A stretch of DNA of 64,000 nt. It comes from Acidobacteriota bacterium. GTDB lineage: Bacteria; Acidobacteriota; Thermoanaerobaculia; Gp7-AA8. Made by a program: the position numbers and the translations under genes. Positions within the stretch are counted from its first letter, which is position 1. Each line of letters begins with the position of its first letter. Shown here in pieces: positions 8,204 to 16,637 of this stretch. The DNA is taken from NCBI GenBank assembly GCA_021325515.1, contig JAJPHC010000030.1, forward strand, positions 142,976 to 206,975. Direction: 5' to 3'. The notes below the pieces were generated by a model, which was not told where the DNA came from, did not search any database, and worked only from the letters and a program-made list of their open reading frames with translations.

Positions 8204-9130
8204 ATGTACAACCCGCGAAGCCTCTCCACGCTCACGCCGACGCTGATCGCACAGCACCTCACGAAAGTGATCGGCGACCGCACGATCGTCGACGATGTCT
8301 CCTTCGAAGTCTTCGCCGGAGAAGTCTTCGGGTTTCTCGGACCCAACGGCGCAGGCAAGACGACGACGATCCGGATGCTCGTCGGTCTCATCAGGCCGAC
8401 GGCGGGACGCATCCTCATCTGCGGCCACGACGTGCAGCATCAATTCGAGCAGGCGATGCGCTGCGTCGGCTGCATCGTCGAGACTCCCGATCTCTACCGC
8501 TTCATGACCGGGCGCGAGAATCTGGCGCATTTCGCGCGGATGCTCGGCGCAGGCGATGACGACATCGCACGCGTCGCTTCGCTCGTCAACCTCTCCGGCC
8601 GTCTCGATCAGCGCGTCGGCACCTACTCCCTCGGCATGCGCCAGCGGCTCGGAATCGCGCAGGCGATGCTCGGCGAACCGCGCGTGCTGATTCTCGATGA
8701 GCCGGCGAACGGTCTCGATCCCGCCGGCATCCGCGAGATCCGCGAGCTCCTGCGCGAGCTCGCAAGGACGCGAGGCATGAGCGTCTTCGTCTCGAGCCAT
8801 CTCCTCGCCGAGATCGAGCTCACCTGCGATCGCGTCGCGATCATCCATCGCGGACGTCTTCTTCGCACAGGCACGGTTCGCGATCTGATCTCGAGCAGAC
8901 GCTCGCTCGAGCTACGCGTCGGTGATGTGCCGCGCGCGGCGGGAATCCTCGCCGATCACCAACCGACGATCGAAGGCGACTGCCTGCTGTTGCCGCTCGA
9001 TGAGTCCGCCGCACCGCCGCTCATCGCCGCACTGACCGAGGCAGGGATCGACGTCTATCGCGTGGCGCCGCACCGGCAGACGCTGGAAGAGATGTTCATC
9101 GAAGCGACCGGCGGCGAGACGGTGGATTGA
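8204..9130 (+). CDS. ABC exporter ATP-binding protein
   Basis: A 308-residue ATPase of the ABC-2 export type. Walker A is GPNGAGKTTT, the signature is SLGMRQRLGIAQ (Ser-Leu-Gly in place of LSGG) and Walker B is VLILDEPANGLDP. A C-terminal regulatory stretch of about 90 residues is typical of the CcmA/drug-exporter class. The partner permease lies 94 bp downstream on the same strand. No sequence feature fixes the substrate. ATG 8204 has only a weak ribosome site. The short gap to the divergent hydrolase contains TAACAT, a possible -10 element. Confidence 0.85.
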   Translation: MYNPRSLSTLTPTLIAQHLTKVIGDRTIVDDVSFEVFAGEVFGFLGPNGAGKTTTIRMLVGLIRPTAGRILICGHDVQHQFEQAMRCVGCIVETPDLYRFMTGRENLAHFARMLGAGDDDIARVASLVNLSGRLDQRVGTYSLGMRQRLGIAQAMLGEPRVLILDEPANGLDPAGIREIRELLRELARTRGMSVFVSSHLLAEIELTCDRVAIIHRGRLLRTGTVRDLISSRRSLELRVGDVPRAAGILADHQPTIEGDCLLLPLDESAAPPLIAALTEAGIDVYRVAPHRQTLEEMFIEATGGETVD

Positions 9131-9139
9131 ACAGTGGTC

Positions 9140-9204
9140 GCGCGGGCTCGCGGTTTCGAGGGCGCGCGGTCCCATCCACCCCGCCGAGCCCTGCGAGCCC
9201 GCGC
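9140..9204. repeat. GC-rich 3' palindrome, GCGGGCTC family, locus 1
   Basis: GCGCGGGCTCGC (9140-9151) and GCGAGCCCGCGC (9193-9204) are perfect 12-base inverted arms separated by 41 bases, beginning 10 bases after the ABC ATPase stop. The same octamer theme recurs at about 23.7 and 61.3 kb, each time after a stop codon. Because the permease lies just beyond, this one would act within the operon, perhaps lowering permease expression or stabilising the upstream message. Confidence 0.6.
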
Positions 9205-9224
9205 AACTGCGCATCCGAGTTACG

Positions 9225-10208
9225 ATGCTCGCGATGCTGGCGCTGATCCAGAACGAGACGCTGAAGCTGCTGCGCCGCCGCCGCTTCGTCATCGTGATCA
9301 GCATCCTCACCGCCATTCTCCTCATCGTCTCCTACTCGCAGTACCGCATCCTGCGCGACTCGGCGAAGCGCAACTGGCGCGCCGATCTGCAGGAGCGCAT
9401 CGCGCGCGCGGAGAACATGCTGCGCCGCGGCCGCGCAAGCGCTTCGTGGGCGCGCTCGATCCGCGCGGAAATCGGACGCTGGCAGTTCTATCTCGATCAC
9501 GACATCGATCCGCAAAAGCCCAACGTCCCGCGCTTCGTCCGGACGTTTCCCAACGTCGCCGGCTCCCTCCTTCTCCTTCCTCTGCTCGTCTCCATCCTCG
9601 GCAGCGACATCGTGTCGGCGGAGAATGCAGAAGGCACGGACAAACTGCTGCTCACCCGGCCGGTGCGGCGCTGGAAAATCCTCCTCGCGAAACTGATCAC
9701 GCTCTGGATGTTCGCGACGCTCACGCTGCTCTGCGGCGCGATCATCGCGTTTCTCGCGGCATCGGTCGCGCTTCCTTCTCACGGCTGGACGGAGCCGTCG
9801 TTCAGCGGATTTCAGCTCGCCAACGCGACGGTCAGGCTCGACGCGGTGCGCGAGCTTCCGCTCTGGCGCGACGCCCTCATCGCCTACGGCCTCGAGTGGT
9901 ACTCGATGATGGCGTTCGCGTCGATCGCGCTGCTGCTGTCCGTCATCTTCAAATCGAGCGCGGCGTCGATCGGCACGATGCTCGCCTCGCTCATCGGCGG
10001 CACGATCCTCACGCACATCAGCCCCGACTGGACCGCAGGCAAATACTTCTTCGTCACCGCCCTTCCGCTCGCCGACTACTACACAGGCGAGCCGCCGCCG
10101 TATGACGGGATGTCGATGATGTTCTGCATCACGCTGCTCGCGGTCTGGGCGATCGGAACCGTCGCGATTGCATTTGCGCTCTTCACACGGCGCGACGTCT
10201 TCGGATAG
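9225..10208 (+). CDS. ABC-2 type permease
   Basis: A 327-residue integral membrane protein. It has an N-terminal cytoplasmic start (LIQNETLKLLRRRR), a first membrane helix (FVIVISILTAILLIVS), a large extracytoplasmic loop, then five hydrophobic segments between about 110 and 320. This is the ABC-2 permease layout, and the ATPase partner is immediately upstream. Start 9225 is the first of two in-frame ATGs (9225, 9234). The cargo cannot be inferred; heteromeric exporters of this kind carry lipids, antibiotics or polysaccharide. Confidence 0.8.
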   Translation: MLAMLALIQNETLKLLRRRRFVIVISILTAILLIVSYSQYRILRDSAKRNWRADLQERIARAENMLRRGRASASWARSIRAEIGRWQFYLDHDIDPQKPNVPRFVRTFPNVAGSLLLLPLLVSILGSDIVSAENAEGTDKLLLTRPVRRWKILLAKLITLWMFATLTLLCGAIIAFLAASVALPSHGWTEPSFSGFQLANATVRLDAVRELPLWRDALIAYGLEWYSMMAFASIALLLSVIFKSSAASIGTMLASLIGGTILTHISPDWTAGKYFFVTALPLADYYTGEPPPYDGMSMMFCITLLAVWAIGTVAIAFALFTRRDVFG

Positions 10209-10217
10209 CGTACCGGC

Positions 10218-10775
10218 ATGCGCGCACTCATCGCCTGCTGCCTGCTGACTGCTGTTTGCTGCTTCGCCTGCCATCAGGAGACCGCTGTCACCGGCACGAC
10301 CGACACCCGCGATCCGATCGCGATCCAGTACGCGGGCGTCTCGGAGCTGCCGGTCCATGCGAAGCCTGACGATCACTCGAAAGTCGTCACGAAGTATCTG
10401 AGCGGCGAAAGCGTCTCGATCCTCTCGCGCAAAGGCGACTGGTCCGAGGTGCGGACGGTGGAGGGAAGCGGCTGGGTGCACACCGCTGATCTCACCACGG
10501 CGCAAAGCGCGAAGACGGAAGAAGAGAATCCAACGCCGAAGTTTCGCGTGCCGCCATCTCCCGTCAGCGCGCCAACCGCGCACGGCGTCATCTACCTCGA
10601 GGCCGACGTGAACACGGACGGAGACGTCACCCACGTCGACGTGCTCGCCGACGAGCCCAAAGACCCCAGCCTCCTCCAGCGCAACATAGCCTCGCTGATG
10701 CAGGCAAAGTTCTACCCGATCGTGCAGAAAGGGCAGAAGAAGGCATTCAAGTACGACTATCGGGTGGAGTATTGA
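10218..10775 (+). CDS. SH3-domain lipoprotein with TonB-C-like tail (paralogue 1)
   Basis: A 185-residue lipoprotein. The signal peptide MRALIACCLLTAVCCFAC is encoded by four NCTGCTG heptamers (10234-10261). Residues 30-90 form a bacterial SH3 domain (PVHAKPDDHSKVVTKYLSGE, then SILSRKGDWSEV and GSGWVHTADL). The last 70 residues resemble a TonB C-terminal fold (IYLEADVNTDGDVTHVDVL, FYPIVQKGQKKAFKYDYRVE). A clear paralogue sits two genes on at 12699. Bacterial SH3 domains bind cell-wall peptides, so an envelope structural role is likely. The stop TGA is the first codon of a 50-bp palindrome. Confidence 0.75.
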   Translation: MRALIACCLLTAVCCFACHQETAVTGTTDTRDPIAIQYAGVSELPVHAKPDDHSKVVTKYLSGESVSILSRKGDWSEVRTVEGSGWVHTADLTTAQSAKTEEENPTPKFRVPPSPVSAPTAHGVIYLEADVNTDGDVTHVDVLADEPKDPSLLQRNIASLMQAKFYPIVQKGQKKAFKYDYRVEY

Positions 10776-10879
10776 TGGATGGGATGGGACTATGGGACCT
10801 ATAGGACCTATGGGACCTATAGGTAGCCGCCCATAGGTCCCATAGGTCCTATAGGTCCCATAGTCCCATCCCATCCATC
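10774..10879. repeat. 50-bp-arm 3' palindrome built of 9-base units
   Basis: Left arm 10774-10823 and right arm 10830-10879 match as reverse complements at 49 of 50 positions, with a loop of only six bases (TAGCCG). The arms are tandem GGGACCTAT-type units bounded by GATGGATGGGATGG. The arm begins on the second base of the TGA stop of the SH3 lipoprotein. Such a stem would be extruded readily as a cruciform or would fold in RNA as a near-perfect 50-bp hairpin. It lies between two same-strand genes. Confidence 0.9.
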
Positions 10880-10914
10880 CATCCAAACCCTCGCCTCCCT
10901 CGTAATCCTTCTCG

Positions 10915-12621
10915 ATGCTTGCCTCACTCTTTCTCGCGCTCTCCATCACCTGGACTCCGTGGAGTGACTCCGTCTTTGCGCAGGCGAAGCGGGAGCACAA
11001 GTTCGTGCTGCTCGATCTGCAGGCGGTGTGGTGTCACTGGTGTCATGTGATGGATGAAGTGACGTACGCCGATCCGCAGGTGGTCGCGCTGATGAATCAG
11101 CGCTACATCGCGGTGCGTGTCGATCAGGACTCGCGGCCCGATCTTGCGAACCGTTACGAAGACTACGGCTGGCCGGCGACGATCGTCTTCAACGCGGATG
11201 GCGGAGAGATCGTCAAGCGCCGCGGCTACATCCCGCCGAAGGAGATGACCGCGATGCTGCAGGCGATCATCGACGATCCCTCGCCCGGCCCCTCCGTCTT
11301 CGCCGAGCCTGCGCCGCAGTTCAACAGCGATGCGCTCTCCGACTCGCTGCGCAGGACGCTCGAGCAGACGCATCGCGAGAAGTACGACGCGAAGAACGGC
11401 GGCTGGGGCTTCAGCCACAAGTACCTCGACGCGCACAGCGTCGAGTACGCGCTCGCACGCGCGCGCGCCGGCGATGCCGAGGCGAAGACGATGGCGCGGC
11501 AGACGCTGGATGGCGAGCGCCATCTCCTCGATCCGGTCTGGGGCGGTGTCTATCAATATTCGACCGGCGGCGTCTGGAGCGAGCCGCATTTCGAAAAGAT
11601 CATGCAGATGCAGGCCGGCAACCTGCGCGTTGCGGCCGAGGCGTACGCGTTGTGGGGAGACAGGAAGGATCTCGCGACCGCGCAATCGATCCGCCGTTAT
11701 CTCGACACCTTTCTCCGCAGTCCGGAGGGAGCGTTCTACACGAGTCAGGATGCGGATCTCGTCGCCGGTGAGCACGCGGGCGAGTACTTCGCGCTGGATG
11801 ATGCCGCGCGGCGCGCGAAAGGAATTCCGCGCATCGACCGGCACCGGTACGCGCGCGAGAACGGCTGGGCGGCGGAGGCTCTCGCGACGCTGGCGATGGC
11901 GAGCGGCGATCGCACCGCGCTGGCGGACGCACGCGCGGCGCTGAAGTGGGTGTATGCGCACCTGCGGCGCGCGGACGGCGGCTTCAACCATGGCTCGCAA
12001 ACGAGCGAGCCCTACCTCGGCGACACGATCGCGATCGCGCGCGCCGACCTCGCCTTGTACGCCGCGACGGGCGAGCGGCTCTGGCTCGGGCGCGCGCAGG
12101 AGGCAGCGTCGTACATCGAGCAGACCTTCCGCGCGAATCCGGGATACCTCACCGCGAAGCCGCAGAAGATGATGCCGCCGAAGTATCAGCGCGACGAGAA
12201 CATCGACGTCGCACGTTTCGCGAATCTCCTCTATCACTATGACGGAAAGCCGGAGCATCTCGCGATGGCGAAGAATGCGATGCGCTATCTGGCGTCGGAA
12301 CAGATCGCGAAGGACTGGCCGGTTGGCGGTGTGCTGCTCGCCGATCTCGAGCTGCGCGCCGATCCGCTGCACATCACCGTCGTCGGCGGAAAAAAGGACG
12401 CGAATGCACAATCGCTGTTCGCCGCCGCGGGACGCATTCCGGTGGCCTACAAGCAGGTCGAGTGGTTCGATCCGGCCGAGGGGCCGCTGCCGAATGCGAA
12501 GGTGCAGTATCCGGTGCTGAAGAAAGCGGCGGTGTTTCTCTGCAACGGGAACAGTTGCTCCCGTCCGGCGTACAGCGCGGAAGAGCTGCAGAAATTATTG
12601 GCGCGCCTCGCGCCGGGATGA
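10915..12621 (+). CDS. DUF255 / YyaL-type thioredoxin-like protein
   Basis: 568 residues, exported (LASLFLALSITW). The N-terminal thioredoxin-like DUF255 domain carries the hallmark WCHWCHVM at 39-46, in place of a CxxC thioredoxin site. The C-terminal two thirds is the alpha/alpha-toroid seen in YyaL/SPATA20 homologues (N-acylglucosamine epimerase-like). At 568 it is shorter than the usual 650-700 residues and ends with a different tail (AVFLCNGNSCSRPAYSAEEL) containing two extra cysteines. A redox or disulfide role is inferred from the fold; no substrate is known. It lies between two SH3 lipoprotein paralogues. Confidence 0.8.
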   Translation: MLASLFLALSITWTPWSDSVFAQAKREHKFVLLDLQAVWCHWCHVMDEVTYADPQVVALMNQRYIAVRVDQDSRPDLANRYEDYGWPATIVFNADGGEIVKRRGYIPPKEMTAMLQAIIDDPSPGPSVFAEPAPQFNSDALSDSLRRTLEQTHREKYDAKNGGWGFSHKYLDAHSVEYALARARAGDAEAKTMARQTLDGERHLLDPVWGGVYQYSTGGVWSEPHFEKIMQMQAGNLRVAAEAYALWGDRKDLATAQSIRRYLDTFLRSPEGAFYTSQDADLVAGEHAGEYFALDDAARRAKGIPRIDRHRYARENGWAAEALATLAMASGDRTALADARAALKWVYAHLRRADGGFNHGSQTSEPYLGDTIAIARADLALYAATGERLWLGRAQEAASYIEQTFRANPGYLTAKPQKMMPPKYQRDENIDVARFANLLYHYDGKPEHLAMAKNAMRYLASEQIAKDWPVGGVLLADLELRADPLHITVVGGKKDANAQSLFAAAGRIPVAYKQVEWFDPAEGPLPNAKVQYPVLKKAAVFLCNGNSCSRPAYSAEELQKLLARLAPG

Positions 12622-12627
12622 AGTCCG

Positions 12628-12641
12628 ACACGTTCGCGTGT
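12628..12641. terminator. Small TTCG-loop hairpin after the DUF255 gene
   Basis: ACACG-TTCG-CGTGT, five base pairs with a stable TTCG tetraloop, seven bases past the stop. There is no T-tract. It is a weak terminator or 3' stabiliser candidate. Confidence 0.35.
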
Positions 12642-12698
12642 GACAGTCGCCACGGTAGCGCGCTCGCCCCTAACGCATCGTTGCATTGGGAGCGAGCG

Positions 12699-13259
12699 AT
12701 GAGAAACAGACTGCTGTTGTTGTTGGTCCCCTTCCTTCTTTTCTCCTGCACGCAGAAGCCGAAACCGGTCGCGCAGGCAGCCGCCGATTCGCGTCAGCCC
12801 GTCGCGATCATGTATGTCGGCATTCCGTCGATGTTGATCCATTCCTTCCCGACCACGGACTCGCCGGTGATCTCGAAATATGGATTCGGCGAGACGGTCT
12901 CGGTGCTCTCGCATAAGGGCGAGTGGGCCGAGCTGCGGATGTTCGACAACCGGAGCGGCTGGGTCCTCACCAGTGAGCTGATGACCGCCGAACAGTCGAA
13001 GGAGCGCGTCTCGGAAGTGCCGCACTTCTATCGGGAGCCGGCGAAGGTCGAAGGCGGCCGGTCGCATGGACAGATCGAGATGCAGGCGAAAGTCGGTGCG
13101 GATGGCGTCGTGACGACGGTGCTGGTGACGAAGAACACGACCGGTTCCACCGCGCTCGCGGATCAGAACGTGGAAGCGCTCAAACAGGCGCAGTTCTATC
13201 CGATCACGCAGAAGGGACAGCGGCTGACGTTCACGTATACACACAGCGTGTGGTACTAG
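12699..13259 (+). CDS. SH3-domain lipoprotein with TonB-C-like tail (paralogue 2)
   Basis: A 186-residue lipoprotein (MRNRLLLLLVPFLLFSC). It shares the whole layout of the gene at 10218: an SH3 domain (IHSFPTTDSPVISKYGFGE, SVLSHKGEWAEL, RSGWVLTSEL) and a C-terminal TonB-C-like domain (QFYPITQKGQRLTFTY). The C-termini of the two are clearly homologous while their signal peptides are not, so the pair arose by duplication and the export signals diverged or were replaced. ATG 12699 is chosen because it opens the signal peptide; longer forms have none. The stop TAG merges with the following GC-rich array (TAGGCGCGG). Confidence 0.75.
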   Translation: MRNRLLLLLVPFLLFSCTQKPKPVAQAAADSRQPVAIMYVGIPSMLIHSFPTTDSPVISKYGFGETVSVLSHKGEWAELRMFDNRSGWVLTSELMTAEQSKERVSEVPHFYREPAKVEGGRSHGQIEMQAKVGADGVVTTVLVTKNTTGSTALADQNVEALKQAQFYPITQKGQRLTFTYTHSVWY

Positions 13260-13482
13260 GCGCGGTGCATGGCGCAGGGCGCCCTTCGGGCGCGGCGCAG
13301 GGCGCCCTTCGGGCGCGGCGCGAGGCGCCCTTCGGGCGCGGCGCGAGGCGCGGGGCGCGGGGCGCCGGGCGTGAACCGGTTGCATCGAACAGCTGAGACC
13401 TTTCTCTGTGCCTGACGCCCAGCGCCTAGCGCCCAGCGCCGCGCGAAGCGCCTCGCGCCCAGCGCCGCGCGAAGCGCCTCGC
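13258..13482. repeat. GGCGC-based tandem array and inverse array (23-mers, 26-mers)
   Basis: The left part holds three tandem 23-base units (13275-13343; CAGGGCGCCCTTCGGGCGCG plus GCG), each itself palindromic around CGCCCTTCGGGCG. After a 40-base unique centre, the right part holds two exact 26-base units (13429-13454 and 13455-13480) made of GCGCCCAGCGCC and GCGCCTCGCG blocks. The right array is broadly complementary to the left. The upstream stop codon TAG belongs to the same theme (CTAGGCGC matches GCGCCTAG on the right). It sits 3' of the SH3 lipoprotein and just before the DinB-like gene. Confidence 0.8.
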
Positions 13483-13496
13483 GCGATAATGCGCAC

Positions 13497-13967
13497 ATGC
13501 CTGACGACGCGCGCACCTTTCTTCGCCACACTCTCGCCACGCTCGTGTATCGCGCGAGCAAGACCTTGCGCGATGCGCCGCCGGAATTCGCGCTGAGCGA
13601 CGCGGGCGGACGTCCGCCCGTGAAAATTCTGGCGCACATCAACGATCTCCTCGACTGGGGATGGTCGATGGCGTCCGGCGAACGGAAGTGGAACGACTCC
13701 ACACCGCAGTCATGGCCCGCGGAGTGCGACCGTTTCTACGCGGCCGCGAAGAAATTCGACGACTATCTCGCCTCCGGCGCGGAGATCGCGTGCGAGCTCG
13801 AGCGCCTGTTTCAGGGGCCGATCGCCGATGCGCTGGCGCACACCGGACAACTGGCCATGCTGCGGCGGATGGCGAACGCGCCCATCAAAGGAGAGAACTT
13901 CTTCAAAGCCGACATCGCGGCCGGGCGCGTCGGGCCCGAACAGACGAAGCCGAAGGTAGAGTTCTGA
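13497..13967 (+). CDS. DinB-like four-helix-bundle protein
   Basis: 156 residues. Helix one carries AHINDLLDWGWSM and helix three AHTGQLAMLRRMANAPIKGENFF, the histidine pattern of the DinB/YfiT metal-binding superfamily. Members include metal-dependent thiol transferases (bacillithiol or mycothiol type), but many are unassigned; no substrate can be given. It is followed five bases later by the V4R-like gene, so they form a short operon. The coding region contains a perfect palindrome (GGGCGGACGTCCGCCC, about 13608-13623), similar to an intergenic theme elsewhere. Confidence 0.7.
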   Translation: MPDDARTFLRHTLATLVYRASKTLRDAPPEFALSDAGGRPPVKILAHINDLLDWGWSMASGERKWNDSTPQSWPAECDRFYAAAKKFDDYLASGAEIACELERLFQGPIADALAHTGQLAMLRRMANAPIKGENFFKADIAAGRVGPEQTKPKVEF

Positions 13968-13971
13968 TTCG

Positions 13972-14607
13972 ATGTCGCTGCTGTTCCAGTTGGGCGTAGG
14001 TAAGCGTGAGCCTCTGAAGCTCATCGGATGCGAGGTGCTGGCCGGCCCCGATCCCTCCATCTGCAAAGTGAAGGGTGTGATGTTCTCCGGGCGCCGCGAG
14101 TTTCTGATGAAGGAGCTCGGCGAGCGGACGTTCTACTCGGTCATCAGCAAGCTCTCGAGCAGTGTGATGCGCATCGCGATGCATCCTCTCGCCGCGGAGT
14201 GGTACGACTTCAGCGCAATCGTCGAGTACGACAAGGCGATCTACGAGAACTGCAGCGAGCAGCATCCGCACATCCTCTATTACATCGGCGCTGCCTCCGC
14301 GGAGCTCGGCCTCTCGCGCGTCTTTCAGAAACTCGATGCCGGCGAGCTCTACGCATTTCTGCAGCGCCTGACGCAATTCCACGAGCAGTATCAGAGGTAC
14401 GGCTACCTCGAGCTCGAGCGTCTGGAGAACGGCGCGCGGATGCATTACCACGACTATCCCTGCTACAGCCCGATCTTCTGCGCAAGCGGCCACGGCTTTC
14501 TGCTGGAGGCGATCATGCGCCACGGCGGACGCGACGCGAGTGTCGCGGAGACGAAGTGCCACTGCCGCGGCGACGGCGTCTGCACGTACGAGCTCACCTG
14601 GCGGTGA
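13972..14607 (+). CDS. DUF2378/V4R-like ligand-binding-type protein (paralogue 1)
   Basis: A soluble 211-residue protein. The N-terminal half has helices with the FYSVISKLSSSVMRIAMHPL segment, the middle resembles haem-NO-binding/DUF2378 proteins, and the C-terminus ends in TKCHCRGDGVCTYELTWR, a cysteine pattern like 4-vinyl reductase (V4R) domains that bind small molecules. A relative with the same ending (CMMRGGADCQWLLTWSR) is at 51518. Family assignment rests on pattern only. Five bases separate it from the DinB-like gene. Role unknown; a small-molecule sensor is one possibility. Confidence 0.5.
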   Translation: MSLLFQLGVGKREPLKLIGCEVLAGPDPSICKVKGVMFSGRREFLMKELGERTFYSVISKLSSSVMRIAMHPLAAEWYDFSAIVEYDKAIYENCSEQHPHILYYIGAASAELGLSRVFQKLDAGELYAFLQRLTQFHEQYQRYGYLELERLENGARMHYHDYPCYSPIFCASGHGFLLEAIMRHGGRDASVAETKCHCRGDGVCTYELTWR

Positions 14608-14655
14608 AGAAACAGGGCAGGAATTCCCTCGGCGCGCTCGCGTTAACCGTCCCGC

Positions 14656-16599
14656 ATGCAACAGTTTCGCTTCGATATTCGCAACGTGGCGATCATCGCC
14701 CACGTCGATCACGGCAAGACCACGCTCGTCGACGCTCTCCTCAAGCAGGCCGGCGCCATCCGCGCCAACCAGCAGGTGGACGAGCGCGTCATGGACTCGA
14801 ATGACCTCGAGAAAGAGCGCGGCATCACGATTCTCGCCAAGAACACGTCCATCCGTTACCTCGTCGATGAGCCCGACGCCCTCGGCCATCCCGCGCATCA
14901 CGAGGCGACACACACCTCATCGGGCCACGATCTTCCCGCCGACTTCGTCCATCCGAAGGAAGTGAAGATCAACATCGTCGACACGCCGGGCCACGCCGAT
15001 TTCGGAGGCGAGGTCGAGCGCGTGCTGTCGATGGTCGACGGCGTCATCCTTCTCGTCGATGCGGCGGAAGGGGCGATGCCTCAAACCCGCTTCGTGCTCC
15101 GCAAAGCGCTCGGCCTCGGCCTGCTGCCGATCGTCGTCATCAACAAGATCGACCGCAGCGACGCGCGGCCGCAGGAAGTCGTCAACGAAGTGTTCGACCT
15201 CATGATCGAGCTCGGCGCGTCGGACGAGCAGCTCGACTTCCCGATCCTCTACGCAATCGGCCGCCAGGGCATCGTCCGCTCCGAACTGGGCGACAAGAAC
15301 GACGATTGCCGGCCGCTGTTCGACGCGATCCTCAAGCGCATTCCTCCCCCGCCGGGATATGTCGACGCGCCGCTGCAGTTGCTCGTCTCGGCGATCGACT
15401 ACAACGAGTACGTCGGCCGCCTCGGCATCGGCCGCGTTCAGCGCGGCAGGATCCGCCAGGGCGAAGACGTCATCCTCATCCTGCGCGACGGCACGCACAA
15501 GAAGGGACGCGTCACGAAGCTGACGGCGTTCGAAGGTCTGAAGCGCGAAGAGATCAGCGAGGCCGCGGCCGGCGAGATCGTCGCCATCGCCGGTTTCGCC
15601 GATGTCGAGATCGGAGAGACCTTCGCCGCGGCGGACGCGCCGGAGCGGCTCGAGCCGATCGCGATCGATGAGCCGACGGTGTCGATGTTCTGGCTCGTCA
15701 ACGACTCGCCGTTCGCGGGAACCGAAGGCAAGTACGTCACTTCCCGCAACATCAAGGAGCGCCTCGAGCGCGAGCTGCGCAAGGACGTCGCGCTGCGCGT
15801 GCGCGAGACGGAGCAGGCGGATCGCTTCGAAGTCTCGGGACGCGGCGAGCTGCATCTGTCGATCCTCGCCGAGAACATGCGCCGCGAAGGCTACGAGTTC
15901 GCGCTGTCGCGGCCGCAGGTCATCCTGAAGGAGATCAACGGCAAGACGATGGAACCGTACGAAGCGCTCGTCGTCGACATCGATGAGGCGCACGTCGGTC
16001 CGATCATGGAGAAGCTGCAGATCCGCCGCGCCGAGATGACGGACATGGTCAACCCCGGCACCGGCCGCGTCCGCATCGAGTTCAAGATTCCGACGCGCGG
16101 TCTGTTCGGCATCCGCACCGAGTTCCTCAGCGAAACGCGCGGCACGGGACTGCTGTATCACACGTTCCTCGAGTACGGTCCGTTCCGCGGCGAGATCACG
16201 AGCCGCAACCGCGGCGCACTCGTCTCGAAGGAAGGCGGCGACACGACGGCCTATGCGATCGAGCCGCTGCAGGAGCGCTCGATCCTCTTCCTCGGGCCCG
16301 GCGTGAAGGTGTACGGCGGTCAGATCGTCGGCGAGAACTCGCGCGACGTCGACATGGTCGTGCAGGTCTGCCGCAAGAAGCACCTGACGAACATGCGCGC
16401 ATCGAGCTCGGACATCGCGGTGCAGCTCACGCCGCCGCGCATCATGACGCTCGAGCAGTGCCTGGAGTGGATCGATGACGACGAGCTGGTGGAAGTGACG
16501 CCCGAGTCGATCCGCATCCGCAAGAAGATCCTCGATCACTCGCAGCGCGAAGTCGCCCGAAAAAAAGCGAACAAAGCCACGGAGATGGCCGAGGCTTAA
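14656..16599 (+). CDS. typA: Ribosome-associated GTPase TypA/BipA
   Basis: A 647-residue translational GTPase. G1 is AHVDHGKTT (15-23), G2 lies in ERGITI, G3 is DTPGHADF (109-116) and G4 is NKID. Elongation-factor domains II, III and V and the TypA-specific C-terminal region follow. TypA binds the 70S ribosome and supports 50S assembly and stress growth. Unusual here is a histidine-rich insert of about 35 residues (68-103) between switch I and G3, with six His (78, 81, 82, 86, 91, 99); the typical protein has a short strand there. The stop TAA lies in the arm of a palindromic repeat. Confidence 0.95.
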   Translation: MQQFRFDIRNVAIIAHVDHGKTTLVDALLKQAGAIRANQQVDERVMDSNDLEKERGITILAKNTSIRYLVDEPDALGHPAHHEATHTSSGHDLPADFVHPKEVKINIVDTPGHADFGGEVERVLSMVDGVILLVDAAEGAMPQTRFVLRKALGLGLLPIVVINKIDRSDARPQEVVNEVFDLMIELGASDEQLDFPILYAIGRQGIVRSELGDKNDDCRPLFDAILKRIPPPPGYVDAPLQLLVSAIDYNEYVGRLGIGRVQRGRIRQGEDVILILRDGTHKKGRVTKLTAFEGLKREEISEAAAGEIVAIAGFADVEIGETFAAADAPERLEPIAIDEPTVSMFWLVNDSPFAGTEGKYVTSRNIKERLERELRKDVALRVRETEQADRFEVSGRGELHLSILAENMRREGYEFALSRPQVILKEINGKTMEPYEALVVDIDEAHVGPIMEKLQIRRAEMTDMVNPGTGRVRIEFKIPTRGLFGIRTEFLSETRGTGLLYHTFLEYGPFRGEITSRNRGALVSKEGGDTTAYAIEPLQERSILFLGPGVKVYGGQIVGENSRDVDMVVQVCRKKHLTNMRASSSDIAVQLTPPRIMTLEQCLEWIDDDELVEVTPESIRIRKKILDHSQREVARKKANKATEMAEA

Positions 16600-16637
16600 G
16601 TTGGTTTTCGGGGGTCACACCTGGAAAATCAACTTAA
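16596..16637. repeat. REP-like palindrome R, single copy, carrying both convergent stops
   Basis: TTAAGTTGGTTTTC (16596-16609) and GAAAATCAACTTAA (16624-16637) are inverse over 14 bases with one wobble; the centre is GGGGGTCACACCTG. The TAA of typA (16597-16599) lies in the left arm and the TGA of the polyphosphate kinase gene (16629-16631, minus strand) in the right. Two further copies in inverted orientation sit at 58387-58481, so this is a dispersed element. The T-rich arms suit a bidirectional intrinsic terminator. Confidence 0.85.
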
